From CAZBUK01 sp964495085 (GTDB taxonomy: Bacteria; Bacteroidota; Ignavibacteria; T3Sed10-11), in NCBI GenBank assembly GCA_964495085.1, contig CAZBUK010000021.1, forward strand, positions 1-51,231: a DNA stretch of 51,231 nt, given 5' to 3'. This document shows positions 42,735 to 50,978 of this stretch, piece after piece; positions within the stretch are counted from its first letter, which is position 1; each line of letters opens with the position of its first letter. The notes below the pieces were generated by a model that did no database searches, had not been told where the DNA came from, and saw only the letters and a list, made by a program, of their open reading frames with translations. The translations under genes were made by a program, and so were the position numbers.

Positions 42735-44402
42735 ATGAATTATCTGCGCCGTGCGTACCTTTTACCGTTGCTCGTCTGTATCGTCTGCCTGGCGTATTCC
42801 GGCGAACCGGATGCCGCAACCCGCACTCTCGATGAGTCGGAGGAATTCGGTCTGTCGTTTATCGACGAAGAAAAGCTGTTCGCACATTTGAATTTTATAT
42901 CATCCGATCTTTTCGAAGGACGCGGAGCGACCGAGCGTGGAGCGGAACTGATGGCCGAATATGCAGCAGCTCTGTTCAGGAGCTGGGGACTACGTCCCGG
43001 CGGGGATCTCGCGACGTTTGCGGGGAGAACAGAGAGGAGTTATTTTCAGCATTTTCATGTGATTGAATACGAACCGCTGCCCGCCAGCTCCATAACCGTC
43101 TCATCCGTCCGGCAGGGAACGCGCACAGAGCGGGCGTTCGGACTCGATGTTGAATTCAGGATCGGATACGGCTTCAGCGAGAATGTATCCGTGACGGCTC
43201 CCGTCGCTTTCGCCGGCTACGGCATGTCGGTGCCCGAACATCGTTTCGATGAACTTGGAGGTGTCGACGTCTCGGGAAAAATAGCTCTCATCATGAGCGG
43301 CGTCCCCCATGCCGGCGACTCATCATATGTGTGGAATCAGGCTGACGGTCGCCGTCATGCGAATTTAATGCAGCGTATCCGTCGGCTTCGTGAAGCAGGC
43401 GCTGCGGGTGTGCTCATTGCTACTTCGGATATCGGTGTGGAGGATCCGCTCTACGGAGAATTTGCATCCAACGTGAGCCACCATCATCCCAGGTTCGCCC
43501 GGTACTACGAGGGGGACGAGCCGCTGACGCCGAGGAGGAGAATGAAACTAGCTTCCCGCGAACGCGATGAGATTCCCGTGTTGTATGTAACCCATAAGGT
43601 CGCCGACGCAATACTGGCGAGTTCGGGAAAAACACTCGGCGGATTGAAGCGCGAGATCGACGAACGCATCCGACCTCAATCGCGAATTGTCGCTCACACC
43701 ACGGTGGTGCTGCATGCCGAGTTCTCCTCCCGCGTTTTAAAAACCAATAACGTACTGGCGTTTCTCGAGGGAAGCGACCCCGGGTTAAAAGACGAAGTGG
43801 TGATCGTCGGAGCGCATTACGATCACGACGGGAAGCGCGACGGGTATGTCTGGAACGGCGCCGACGACAACGGTTCCGGCACTGCGGGCGTTCTCACCCT
43901 GGCGCATGCGTTCTCGGTTGCCCCCGAACGGCCGAAACGCAGCATACTTTTCGCGCTCTGGGGCGCCGAGGAAAAAGGCTTGTTGGGATCGAATTTCTTC
44001 GTCGAGAATCCCGTCATTCCGCTCGAGCGGATCGTGGTCAAGAAGAACCTTGATATGATCGGCCGCGACGCCGATAATCCGCAGACAGGAGGAGGGGCGC
44101 TTGAGAATACGAATCGCGTTTCGGTCACGGTATCCGCTCAAATGCCCATGCTTGAATCGATCTGCCGTTCGAACAACGAGATAACCGGGTTGGATATGAA
44201 CCTGAGAGCGCAGAATATCACCGGCGGCGGGAGCGATCATGTGCCGTTTGCGAGAAAGGGGGTACCGGTTATCAGTGTTTTTACGGGCTTCCATCCGGAT
44301 TACCACCAGCCGTCGGATACTGTTGAAAAAATAAATTTTCCGAAAATGACCCGCATCGTTCGATTATCATACCTGAATCTCCGGACCATTGCCAACCATT
44401 GA
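42735..44402 (+). CDS. Secreted M28-family zinc peptidase with PA domain
   Basis: A 555-residue exported aminopeptidase-type enzyme. A signal peptide (about residues 1-22) comes first. A protease-associated domain is inserted at about 140-300 (FAGYGMSVPEHRFDELGGVD, AAGVLIATSDIG). The di-zinc catalytic core spans about 330-555: His361 in GAHYDHD, bridging Asp377 in GADDNGSG, Glu412-Glu413 in WGAEEKGLLGS, Asp440 in NLDMIGR and His524 in DYHQPSDT. M28 enzymes remove N-terminal residues from peptides or act as carboxypeptidases of this fold. GGAGG lies 6 bases upstream of the ATG. Its position 30 bases after dctM suggests that it makes a small product for this TRAP importer, which is an inference. 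Confidence 0.94.
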   Translation: MNYLRRAYLLPLLVCIVCLAYSGEPDAATRTLDESEEFGLSFIDEEKLFAHLNFISSDLFEGRGATERGAELMAEYAAALFRSWGLRPGGDLATFAGRTERSYFQHFHVIEYEPLPASSITVSSVRQGTRTERAFGLDVEFRIGYGFSENVSVTAPVAFAGYGMSVPEHRFDELGGVDVSGKIALIMSGVPHAGDSSYVWNQADGRRHANLMQRIRRLREAGAAGVLIATSDIGVEDPLYGEFASNVSHHHPRFARYYEGDEPLTPRRRMKLASRERDEIPVLYVTHKVADAILASSGKTLGGLKREIDERIRPQSRIVAHTTVVLHAEFSSRVLKTNNVLAFLEGSDPGLKDEVVIVGAHYDHDGKRDGYVWNGADDNGSGTAGVLTLAHAFSVAPERPKRSILFALWGAEEKGLLGSNFFVENPVIPLERIVVKKNLDMIGRDADNPQTGGGALENTNRVSVTVSAQMPMLESICRSNNEITGLDMNLRAQNITGGGSDHVPFARKGVPVISVFTGFHPDYHQPSDTVEKINFPKMTRIVRLSYLNLRTIANH

Positions 44403-44502
44403 AGCAGTGCACGCAGAGACTACCCAGGCTTTAATAAGAGTGTATAGTCCGAAATAAACGTGCAATACTCACGCAGAATGCGCAATTCCGATATATTTCT
44501 GC

Positions 44503-44531
44503 TTGACAGTACTTTCTTTTTTTTGTATATT
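44503..44531 (+). promoter_or_regulatory. Strong promoter of the str ribosomal protein operon
   Basis: TTGACA at 44503-44508, a 17-base spacer and TATATT at 44526-44531 lie 53 bases before rpsL. This is the best promoter in the window. Confidence 0.8.
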
Positions 44532-44584
44532 GATTTTCTCTTTAATCTTAAGATTTACGAATCTATTTACTCCGAGGTATTTCT

Positions 44585-44965
44585 TTGCCGACAATTAATC
44601 AACTAGTCCGAAAGGGTCGGAAAGTCATTCTCGCCGGTTCAAAAGCTCCGGCGCTGGGTGGAAACCCGCAGAAGCGAGGAGTTTGTACACGGGTATACAC
44701 CACCACACCGAAGAAACCGAACTCGGCGTTGCGCAAAGTCGCGCGCGTTCGATTGACCAATAGTATTGAAGTAACCGCGTACATTCCCGGTGAAGGTCAT
44801 AATCTGCAGGAGCACTCCATCGTGATGATTCGCGGCGGACGTGTGAAAGATCTTCCCGGCGTTCGGTATCATATTATCCGCGGAGCTCTCGATACGGCCG
44901 GTGTTCAGGACAGAAAAAAAGGCCGTTCGAAATACGGCGCCAAGAAACCCAAACAGTCAGCATGA
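44585..44965 (+). CDS. rpsL: 30S ribosomal protein S12
   Basis: A 126-residue protein, full length for S12, which sits at the decoding centre. The start is TTG at 44585, giving the conserved MPTINQLVRKG; GAGG lies about 8 bases upstream. The decoding loop TTTPKKPNSALRK contains the usual Lys43-Lys44, so the residues linked to streptomycin sensitivity look wild type. GGRVKDLPGVRYHIIRG is the second conserved loop. It leads the str operon. Confidence 0.98.
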   Translation: MPTINQLVRKGRKVILAGSKAPALGGNPQKRGVCTRVYTTTPKKPNSALRKVARVRLTNSIEVTAYIPGEGHNLQEHSIVMIRGGRVKDLPGVRYHIIRGALDTAGVQDRKKGRSKYGAKKPKQSA

Positions 44966-44984
44966 CAAGCGGTCGATCCCATTT

Positions 44985-45452
44985 ATGAGAAAACGTAGAG
45001 CACCTAAGAGACACATCGAGCCGGATCCGAAATACAACGACCTGCTCGTCGCAAAGTTTTGTAACTCGGTAATGAAACGGGGGAAGAAGGCGCTTGCTCA
45101 GCGCGTTATATATTCGGCTTTTGATCTTATTGAAGAGCGAACTAAGAAGCCGGGTATTGAGGTATTCAAGAAGGCTGTCGGCAACGTGAAACCGATGATA
45201 GAGGTCCGGGCGCGTCGCGTCGGGGGCGCAACGTATCAGGTACCGACGGAGGTTCGGTACGACCGGAGCATCGCATTGGCAATTCGCTGGATTCTTCAGT
45301 ATACAAGAAGCCGTCGTGAAAAATCTATTGCAGCAAATCTTGCCTCAGAGCTTATAGCCGCTTCAAACGGCGAGGGGAACTCGATCAAGAAGAGGGACGA
45401 TACCCACCGAATGGCAGAAGCCAATAAAGCGTTTGCGCACTTCCGGTGGTAA
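44985..45452 (+). CDS. rpsG: 30S ribosomal protein S7
   Basis: A 155-residue protein that starts the assembly of the 30S head and contacts the E-site tRNA. The ATG at 44985 gives the standard MRKRRAPKRHIEPDPKYND start; EVRARRVGGATYQVPTEV and RKKRDDTHRMAEANKAF-like IKKRDDTHRMAEANKAFAHF are the conserved blocks. The frame extends upstream into rpsL but that part is not S7. There is no obvious Shine-Dalgarno, which fits coupling to rpsL 19 bases before. Confidence 0.97.
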   Translation: MRKRRAPKRHIEPDPKYNDLLVAKFCNSVMKRGKKALAQRVIYSAFDLIEERTKKPGIEVFKKAVGNVKPMIEVRARRVGGATYQVPTEVRYDRSIALAIRWILQYTRSRREKSIAANLASELIAASNGEGNSIKKRDDTHRMAEANKAFAHFRW

Positions 45453-45571
45453 TTGTGTGCGATATCTCATAATCCCGCTCTTACGGGACAACTTATTATC
45501 AATAATATATTCCTTTTCCGTACGGTAGAGATCTGTGACCTTATCGTACATATTTTATATGCAGCAGGTTT

Positions 45572-47668
45572 ATGTCTCAGAAATACTCACTCCATAATAC
45601 TCGCAATATCGGGATCATGGCGCACATTGATGCCGGTAAGACCACGACGACCGAGCGCATACTCTTCTATACCGGAGTCGTGCATCGGATGGGAGAGGTC
45701 CACGACGGCGCGGCTACCATGGACTGGATGGAACAGGAGCGTGAGCGAGGTATTACGATTACATCTGCTGCCACAACCTGCTTCTGGCGAAATCACCGGA
45801 TTAACATAATCGACACGCCGGGTCACGTCGACTTCACGGTCGAGGTCGAGCGTTCGCTCAGAGTGCTGGACGGAGCTGTTGCTCTTTTCTGCGCGGTCGG
45901 CGGAGTCGAACCGCAGTCGGAAACGGTCTGGCGCCAGGCAGACAAGTATCGCGTCCCCCGGATAGCCTTTGTCAATAAGATGGACAGGGTCGGCGCCGAT
46001 TTCATCAACGTCATCCGTATGATCAAGGACCGGCTCGGCGCAAATGCAGTTCCTGTTCAGCTTCCGATGGGAGAAGGAGACATGTATGTCGGCCTCATCG
46101 ATCTCATCGCGATGAAGACGCGCGTGTACAACGATCAGGCGCTCGGGTCGACCTGGGACGAGCTCGATATTCCGAATGATCTCCTCCCCAAGGCGCAGGA
46201 ATACCGGACGAAAATGCTCGAGGCCGTTTCGGATGTCGATGATACCCTCCTCGAAAAATATATCGAGGGCAAGGACATCTCGGAAAAAGAGATCGTCGAC
46301 GTGCTGCGCCGCGCGACACTGTCGATGAAAATTATCCCCGTGTTATGCGGATCTTCCTTTAAGAACAAAGGAATCCAGATGTTGATGGATGCCATCGTCG
46401 ATTTTCTCCCGAGTCCGGTCGATATCGGGGGAGTCGAAGGGCACCACATCGATAAAGCCGATAAGATTATCCGGAAGCCGGATGCGAATGAAAAATTTAC
46501 CGCGCTCGCATTTAAAATTATGTCCGACCCGTACGTGGGGAAGCTGACCTTCTTCCGCGTCTACGCCGGTTCGGCTTCCGCGGGTACATACATTTATAAC
46601 TCGACCACCGAGAAAAAAGAACGGCTCACGAGAATACTACGGATGCATGCGAATCACCGGGAGGATGTCGAGATAGCGGCAGCCGGAGATATCGTCGCCG
46701 CCGTCGGACTTAAGAATACAAAAACCGGCGATACGCTGTGCGATGAAAAGGATCCGATCGTTCTCGAGCGCATCGTGTTTCCCGAGCCGGTCATCTGGAT
46801 CGCCATCGAACCGAAAACGAAAGCGGACCAGGAGAAGCTTTCTCATGGTTTGAATAGTCTCGCGGACGAGGATCCGACTTTCAGGGTGCGCGGAGATCAG
46901 GAGACGGGACAAACGCTGATAGGCGGCATGGGTGAACTCCATCTCGAGATTATCGTGGACCGCCTCAAGAGAGAGTTCAAAGTCGAAGCGAACGTAGGCC
47001 GGCCTCAGGTTGCCTATAAAGAGACGATCAGAAAGAAGATCGAAGCGGAAGGAAAGTTCATACGGCAGTCGGGAGGACGGGGCCAGTTCGGCCATGTCTG
47101 GATCGAAGCCGAGCCGAACGAGAAGGGGAAAGGATATGAGTTCGAAGATGCGATTGTCGGCGGCGCAGTACCGCGGGAATATATCTCCGCCGTCTCCGCC
47201 GGCATTAAAGAAGCGCTTCGTTCCGGCGTTCTCGCAGGCTATCCGGTCGAGGATGTGAAGGTGAAATTGTTCGACGGATCGTATCATGATGTCGATTCAT
47301 CCGAAATGGCTTTTAAAATTGCGGGATCGATGGCGATCAAGTCGGCTATGAAAAAAGCCGAACCGGTGCTGCTGGAACCGATGATGTTCGTCGAGGTCAT
47401 CACGCCCGAGGATTATATGGGTGATGTGATGGGCGATCTGAGTTCACGCCGCGGCCATATCAAAGGTATCGAACCTCGCAAGGATGCCCAGGTGATACGC
47501 GCAGATGTGCCGCTGTCGGAAATGTTCGGCTATGCAACTTCCCTTCGATCCATGACCCAGGGGAGAGCATTGTATACAATGCAGTTCGCGTACTATGAAG
47601 AAGTACCGAAGTCGATCAGTGAACAAATCATCGAAAAAACGACCGGAAAGGTTGCAGTTACCGGCTGA
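45572..47668 (+). CDS. fusA: Elongation factor G
   Basis: A 698-residue translocation GTPase of normal length. GTP-binding motifs are AHIDAGKTTTTERI (G1), RGITITSAAT (G2 region), DTPGHVDFT (G3) and NKMDRVGAD (G4). Domains II to V follow, with GMGELHLEIIVDRLKREF and GDLSSRRGHIKGIE near the end. It moves tRNAs and mRNA after each peptide bond and recycles ribosomes with RRF. It lies 119 bases after rpsG; no clear promoter of the local type was found in that gap, so it is probably transcribed with rpsL-rpsG. Confidence 0.98.
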   Translation: MSQKYSLHNTRNIGIMAHIDAGKTTTTERILFYTGVVHRMGEVHDGAATMDWMEQERERGITITSAATTCFWRNHRINIIDTPGHVDFTVEVERSLRVLDGAVALFCAVGGVEPQSETVWRQADKYRVPRIAFVNKMDRVGADFINVIRMIKDRLGANAVPVQLPMGEGDMYVGLIDLIAMKTRVYNDQALGSTWDELDIPNDLLPKAQEYRTKMLEAVSDVDDTLLEKYIEGKDISEKEIVDVLRRATLSMKIIPVLCGSSFKNKGIQMLMDAIVDFLPSPVDIGGVEGHHIDKADKIIRKPDANEKFTALAFKIMSDPYVGKLTFFRVYAGSASAGTYIYNSTTEKKERLTRILRMHANHREDVEIAAAGDIVAAVGLKNTKTGDTLCDEKDPIVLERIVFPEPVIWIAIEPKTKADQEKLSHGLNSLADEDPTFRVRGDQETGQTLIGGMGELHLEIIVDRLKREFKVEANVGRPQVAYKETIRKKIEAEGKFIRQSGGRGQFGHVWIEAEPNEKGKGYEFEDAIVGGAVPREYISAVSAGIKEALRSGVLAGYPVEDVKVKLFDGSYHDVDSSEMAFKIAGSMAIKSAMKKAEPVLLEPMMFVEVITPEDYMGDVMGDLSSRRGHIKGIEPRKDAQVIRADVPLSEMFGYATSLRSMTQGRALYTMQFAYYEEVPKSISEQIIEKTTGKVAVTG

Positions 47669-47716
47669 CGTTAAAAGTCTAAAAGAAAAATCCCATTTAA
47701 GCAAGGAGAAATCTAG

Positions 47717-48928
47717 ATGGCAAAAGAAAAATTCGATCGTAGCAAGCCGCACGTGAATATCGGCACCATCGGCCATGTCGACCATGGGAAGACTACCCTA
47801 ACGGCGGCAATCACGATGGTTCTGAACAAGCAGGGACTTTCCGAGGTGCGCTCGTTCGACAGTATCGATAATGCGCCGGAAGAACGCGAGCGTGGCATTA
47901 CGATTGCAACCGCACACGTCGAGTATCAGACGGCGAACCGTCACTATGCTCACGTCGACTGTCCGGGTCACGCCGATTATGTGAAGAACATGATCACCGG
48001 CGCTGCACAGATGGACGGTGCCATCCTCGTCGTCGCTGCGACCGACGGCCCTATGCCGCAGACCCGCGAGCATATTCTTCTTGCCAGACAGGTAGGTGTG
48101 CCGAAAATCGTCGTATTCATGAACAAGGTCGATATGGTCGACGACCCCGAACTTCTCGACCTCGTGGAGCTGGAAGTCCGGGACCTATTAAAGCAATACG
48201 AATTTCCCGGAGACGATATTCCGATCATCCGCGGCAGCGCACTCAAGGCAATGGAAGCTGCAATGAAAGCCGACACCAAAGTCGACGATTCGGCTTTCAA
48301 GGCGATCACCGAGCTCATGGAAGCGGTCGACACTTATGTGCCGCTCCCGCAGCGGGATACCGATAAACCGTTTCTCATGCCCGTCGAAGACGTCTTCTCG
48401 ATCACCGGACGGGGAACAGTCGGTACCGGTCGTGTCGAGCGCGGCAAGATCAAGGTCAGCGACGAAGTTGAAGTCATCGGTCTCGGACAACATAAGAAGA
48501 CCGTGGTCACCGGAATCGAGATGTTCCGTAAGTTGCTCGACGACGCGATCGCCGGCGATAACGTCGGTCTGCTTCTGCGTGGTGTGGAAAAGGACGAACT
48601 CGAACGCGGTATGGTTGTCGCCATTCCGGGTTCGATTACGCCACATAAAAAATTCACGGCTCAGGTCTACGTACTGAAAAAGGAAGAAGGGGGCCGTCAC
48701 ACGCCGTTCTTCAACGGATACCGTCCGCAGTTTTATTTCCGGACGACTGACGTTACCGGTGTGGCGACGCTGCCCGAGGGTACGGAAATGATTATGCCCG
48801 GCGACAACGTGGATAACATGACGGTCGAGTTGATTACTCCGATCGCGATGGAAGATGGACTCCGGTTCGCTATCCGCGAAGGCGGCCGGACGGTCGGCGC
48901 CGGTATCGTTACTAAAATTCTCGAATAA
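47717..48928 (+). CDS. tuf: Elongation factor Tu
   Basis: A 403-residue GTPase that brings aminoacyl-tRNA to the ribosome. Motifs are GHVDHGKTTLTAAIT (G1), RGITIATAHVEY (G2), DCPGHADYVKNM (G3) and NKVDMVDDPE (G4); the end is the usual VGAGIVTKILE. AAGGAG lies 8 bases before the ATG. It follows fusA by 48 bases and closes the str operon at the terminator at 48960-48988. Confidence 0.98.
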   Translation: MAKEKFDRSKPHVNIGTIGHVDHGKTTLTAAITMVLNKQGLSEVRSFDSIDNAPEERERGITIATAHVEYQTANRHYAHVDCPGHADYVKNMITGAAQMDGAILVVAATDGPMPQTREHILLARQVGVPKIVVFMNKVDMVDDPELLDLVELEVRDLLKQYEFPGDDIPIIRGSALKAMEAAMKADTKVDDSAFKAITELMEAVDTYVPLPQRDTDKPFLMPVEDVFSITGRGTVGTGRVERGKIKVSDEVEVIGLGQHKKTVVTGIEMFRKLLDDAIAGDNVGLLLRGVEKDELERGMVVAIPGSITPHKKFTAQVYVLKKEEGGRHTPFFNGYRPQFYFRTTDVTGVATLPEGTEMIMPGDNVDNMTVELITPIAMEDGLRFAIREGGRTVGAGIVTKILE

Positions 48929-48959
48929 CAGGAGAAGTGTCCTGGCTTTGGGACTGCAG

Positions 48960-48988
48960 AGGCCCCGTGTAACAGCGGGGCTTTTTTT
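48960..48988 (+). terminator. Rho-independent terminator between tuf and rpsJ
   Basis: GCCCCG (48962-48967) pairs with CGGGGC (48976-48981) around 8 bases, and seven Ts follow (48982-48988). It separates the str genes from the S10 genes. Confidence 0.9.
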
Positions 48989-49041
48989 GCGAACCCCGCG
49001 CCGGAGGTACTCTCAGTTTCATATCAGAAGAAGAACAGAGT

Positions 49042-49350
49042 ATGCGTGGTCAAAAATTCCGTATCAAGCTTAAATCTTACGATCATAACCTGATCGATAA
49101 GTCGGCTGAAAAAATAATCAAAACGGTTCGCTCAACAGGCGCCGTCGTGTCCGGGCCCATACCGCTGCCGACCAAGAAAACGATATATACGGTGCTCCGG
49201 TCGCCTCACGTCGATAAAAAATCGCGTGAACAATTCGAGATCCGGACGCATAAGCGGCTTATCGACATTCTCCACTCGACTAACAAAACGGTGGATTCGC
49301 TGATGAAGCTCGAACTGCCGGCGGGAGTCGATGTCGAGATTAAAGTATAA
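49042..49350 (+). CDS. rpsJ: 30S ribosomal protein S10 (NusE)
   Basis: A 102-residue protein. QKFRIKLKSYDHNLIDKSAE, the loop GPIPLPTKKTIYTVLRSPHVDKKS and REQFEIRTHKRLIDI are the conserved blocks. S10 helps build the 30S head and, as NusE, acts in transcription antitermination. It begins the S10 operon 53 bases after the tuf terminator. A possible promoter, TTTTGC at 48985-48990 and TACTCT at 49008-49013, would overlap the terminator's T-run. Confidence 0.97.
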   Translation: MRGQKFRIKLKSYDHNLIDKSAEKIIKTVRSTGAVVSGPIPLPTKKTIYTVLRSPHVDKKSREQFEIRTHKRLIDILHSTNKTVDSLMKLELPAGVDVEIKV

Positions 49351-49395
49351 CCTGTGATCCGGTTTTAAGAGAGCTTATAGTCTGGAGTGTATAAC

Positions 49396-50019
49396 GTGAG
49401 CGCAATCTTTGGCAAAAAATTAGGTATGACCAGCTTCTACGACGAAACGGGCATACAGACCCCGTGTACCGTCATTGAGGCCGGACCATGTTCCGTGCTT
49501 CAGGTAAAGAAAATGGAAACCGACGGGTATACCGCGATCCAGGTGGGATTCGAAGAGATGCCGGCGCGTAACGTGGCTAAACCGCAGAAGAGCCGGTTCG
49601 CCAAGGCAGGCGTAACTCCGAAAAGATATGTGAAAGAGATCAGGCTCGAAGGCGAGACCGGCCATAAAACCGGCGATACCATCGATGTTTCGGTTTTTGA
49701 AGCGGGGGATGTGGTTGCAGTCACCGGCGTGACAAAAGGAAAAGGATTTCAGGGCACAGTGAAACGACATGGATTCGGCGGCGGGGTGCGTACTCATGGA
49801 CAGAGCGACAGGCTCCGCGCTCCCGGATCAGTCGGTTCGAGCTCGTATCCTTCCAGGGTCTATAAAGGTATGCGGATGGCAGGTCGGATGGGGGGGGCGA
49901 ATCTGACCGTACGGAACCTCAAGGTAGTAAAGGTCATCCCCGAATCGAATTTGCTCCTCATTCGAGGAGCAGTCCCCGGAGCGATCAACGGTCTGGTAAA
50001 GATTAAAAAAATCAAATAA
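49396..50019 (+). CDS. rplC: 50S ribosomal protein L3
   Basis: A 207-residue protein near the peptidyl-transferase centre. I chose the GTG at 49396, with GGAG 8 bases upstream, giving MSAIFGKKLGMTSFYDETG. Another GTG at 49387 falls inside that binding site. VTKGKGFQGTVKRHGFGGG and the SSYPSRVYKGMRMAGRMGG loop are diagnostic. Confidence 0.96.
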   Translation: MSAIFGKKLGMTSFYDETGIQTPCTVIEAGPCSVLQVKKMETDGYTAIQVGFEEMPARNVAKPQKSRFAKAGVTPKRYVKEIRLEGETGHKTGDTIDVSVFEAGDVVAVTGVTKGKGFQGTVKRHGFGGGVRTHGQSDRLRAPGSVGSSSYPSRVYKGMRMAGRMGGANLTVRNLKVVKVIPESNLLLIRGAVPGAINGLVKIKKIK

Positions 50020-50033
50020 TAAAGTGATTCGAT

Positions 50034-50678
50034 ATGGAAGTCGACATATATAAGATCGATGGGACGAAAACGAGCGAAAAAGCGGTACTTCCGGATGAGG
50101 TATTCGGAATCGAACCGCATGAGCACGCCATGTACCAGGCGGTTCGCGCTTATCTCGCGGCGAGCAGGCAGGGTACCCATAAAGTAAAGAGACGTTCGGA
50201 AGTACGCGGGGGCGGTAAAAAACCGTGGCGGCAGAAAGGCACCGGCAGGGCCCGCGTCGGCACCAACCGTTCACCGCTCTGGGTCGGCGGCGGCAGTATA
50301 TTCGGCCCCCATCCACGCGATTACTCCGTCAAGCTCACGAGAAAAATGAAAGAGCTCGCGAGAAAATCGGCTCTCTCGCTTAAAGCCCGCGATGCCCAGA
50401 TCAGGGTCGTTGAAGATTTCAACCTCGACGAACCCAAAACGAAACAGATGGCGTTGGTCCTGCAATCGCTCGGATTGAACAATACGAAAACACTGCTTCT
50501 CCTCGCTCAACACAATCTGACCGTCTACAAATCGGGCAGGAACATTCCGAACCTCGATATTACCGAGGCGAGGAACGCTTCCACGTACACGCTGCTGAAC
50601 AATAATATGCTGCTCATCCAAAAGAGCGCCATCGATGTACTGACGAACGGCTTCACGCAGAAGAAGCAGGATACGTAG
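50034..50678 (+). CDS. rplD: 50S ribosomal protein L4
   Basis: A 214-residue exit-tunnel protein. The long loop region, SEVRGGGKKPWRQKGTGRAR followed by GTNRSPLWVGGGSIFGPHPR, is the L4 signature. In many bacteria L4 also represses the S10 operon, but no leader structure is established here. It follows rplC by 14 bases. Confidence 0.97.
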   Translation: MEVDIYKIDGTKTSEKAVLPDEVFGIEPHEHAMYQAVRAYLAASRQGTHKVKRRSEVRGGGKKPWRQKGTGRARVGTNRSPLWVGGGSIFGPHPRDYSVKLTRKMKELARKSALSLKARDAQIRVVEDFNLDEPKTKQMALVLQSLGLNNTKTLLLLAQHNLTVYKSGRNIPNLDITEARNASTYTLLNNNMLLIQKSAIDVLTNGFTQKKQDT

Positions 50679-50681
50679 TTT

Positions 50682-50975
50682 ATGAACGCACACATTATCA
50701 AACAGCCCCTCATTACCGAGAAGATGTCGATGCTGCAGACAAAACGGCAGTATGCGTTTGAGGTCGACATCAACGCTAATAAAATCGAAATCCAGAAGGC
50801 GATCGAACAGAAATTTAACGTCGATGTCGAGAGCATTCGAACGGTCCGGGTGAAGGGGAAGAAGAAGATGCAGCTCACCCGCCGGGGACGTTTCGAAGGC
50901 CGGAGAGCTCACTGGAAAAAAGCGATCGTGACGCTGAAAGAGGGCCAGGAGATTGATTTCTTTAAAGAGGGTTGA
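50682..50975 (+). CDS. rplW: 50S ribosomal protein L23
   Basis: A 97-residue protein at the tunnel exit, which docks trigger factor and SRP. Typical parts are IIKQPLITEKMSMLQTKRQY and FEVDINANKIEIQKAIEQKF. It starts 3 bases after the rplD stop and is followed by rplB after 3 bases. Confidence 0.97.
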   Translation: MNAHIIKQPLITEKMSMLQTKRQYAFEVDINANKIEIQKAIEQKFNVDVESIRTVRVKGKKKMQLTRRGRFEGRRAHWKKAIVTLKEGQEIDFFKEG

Positions 50976-50978
50976 TAC

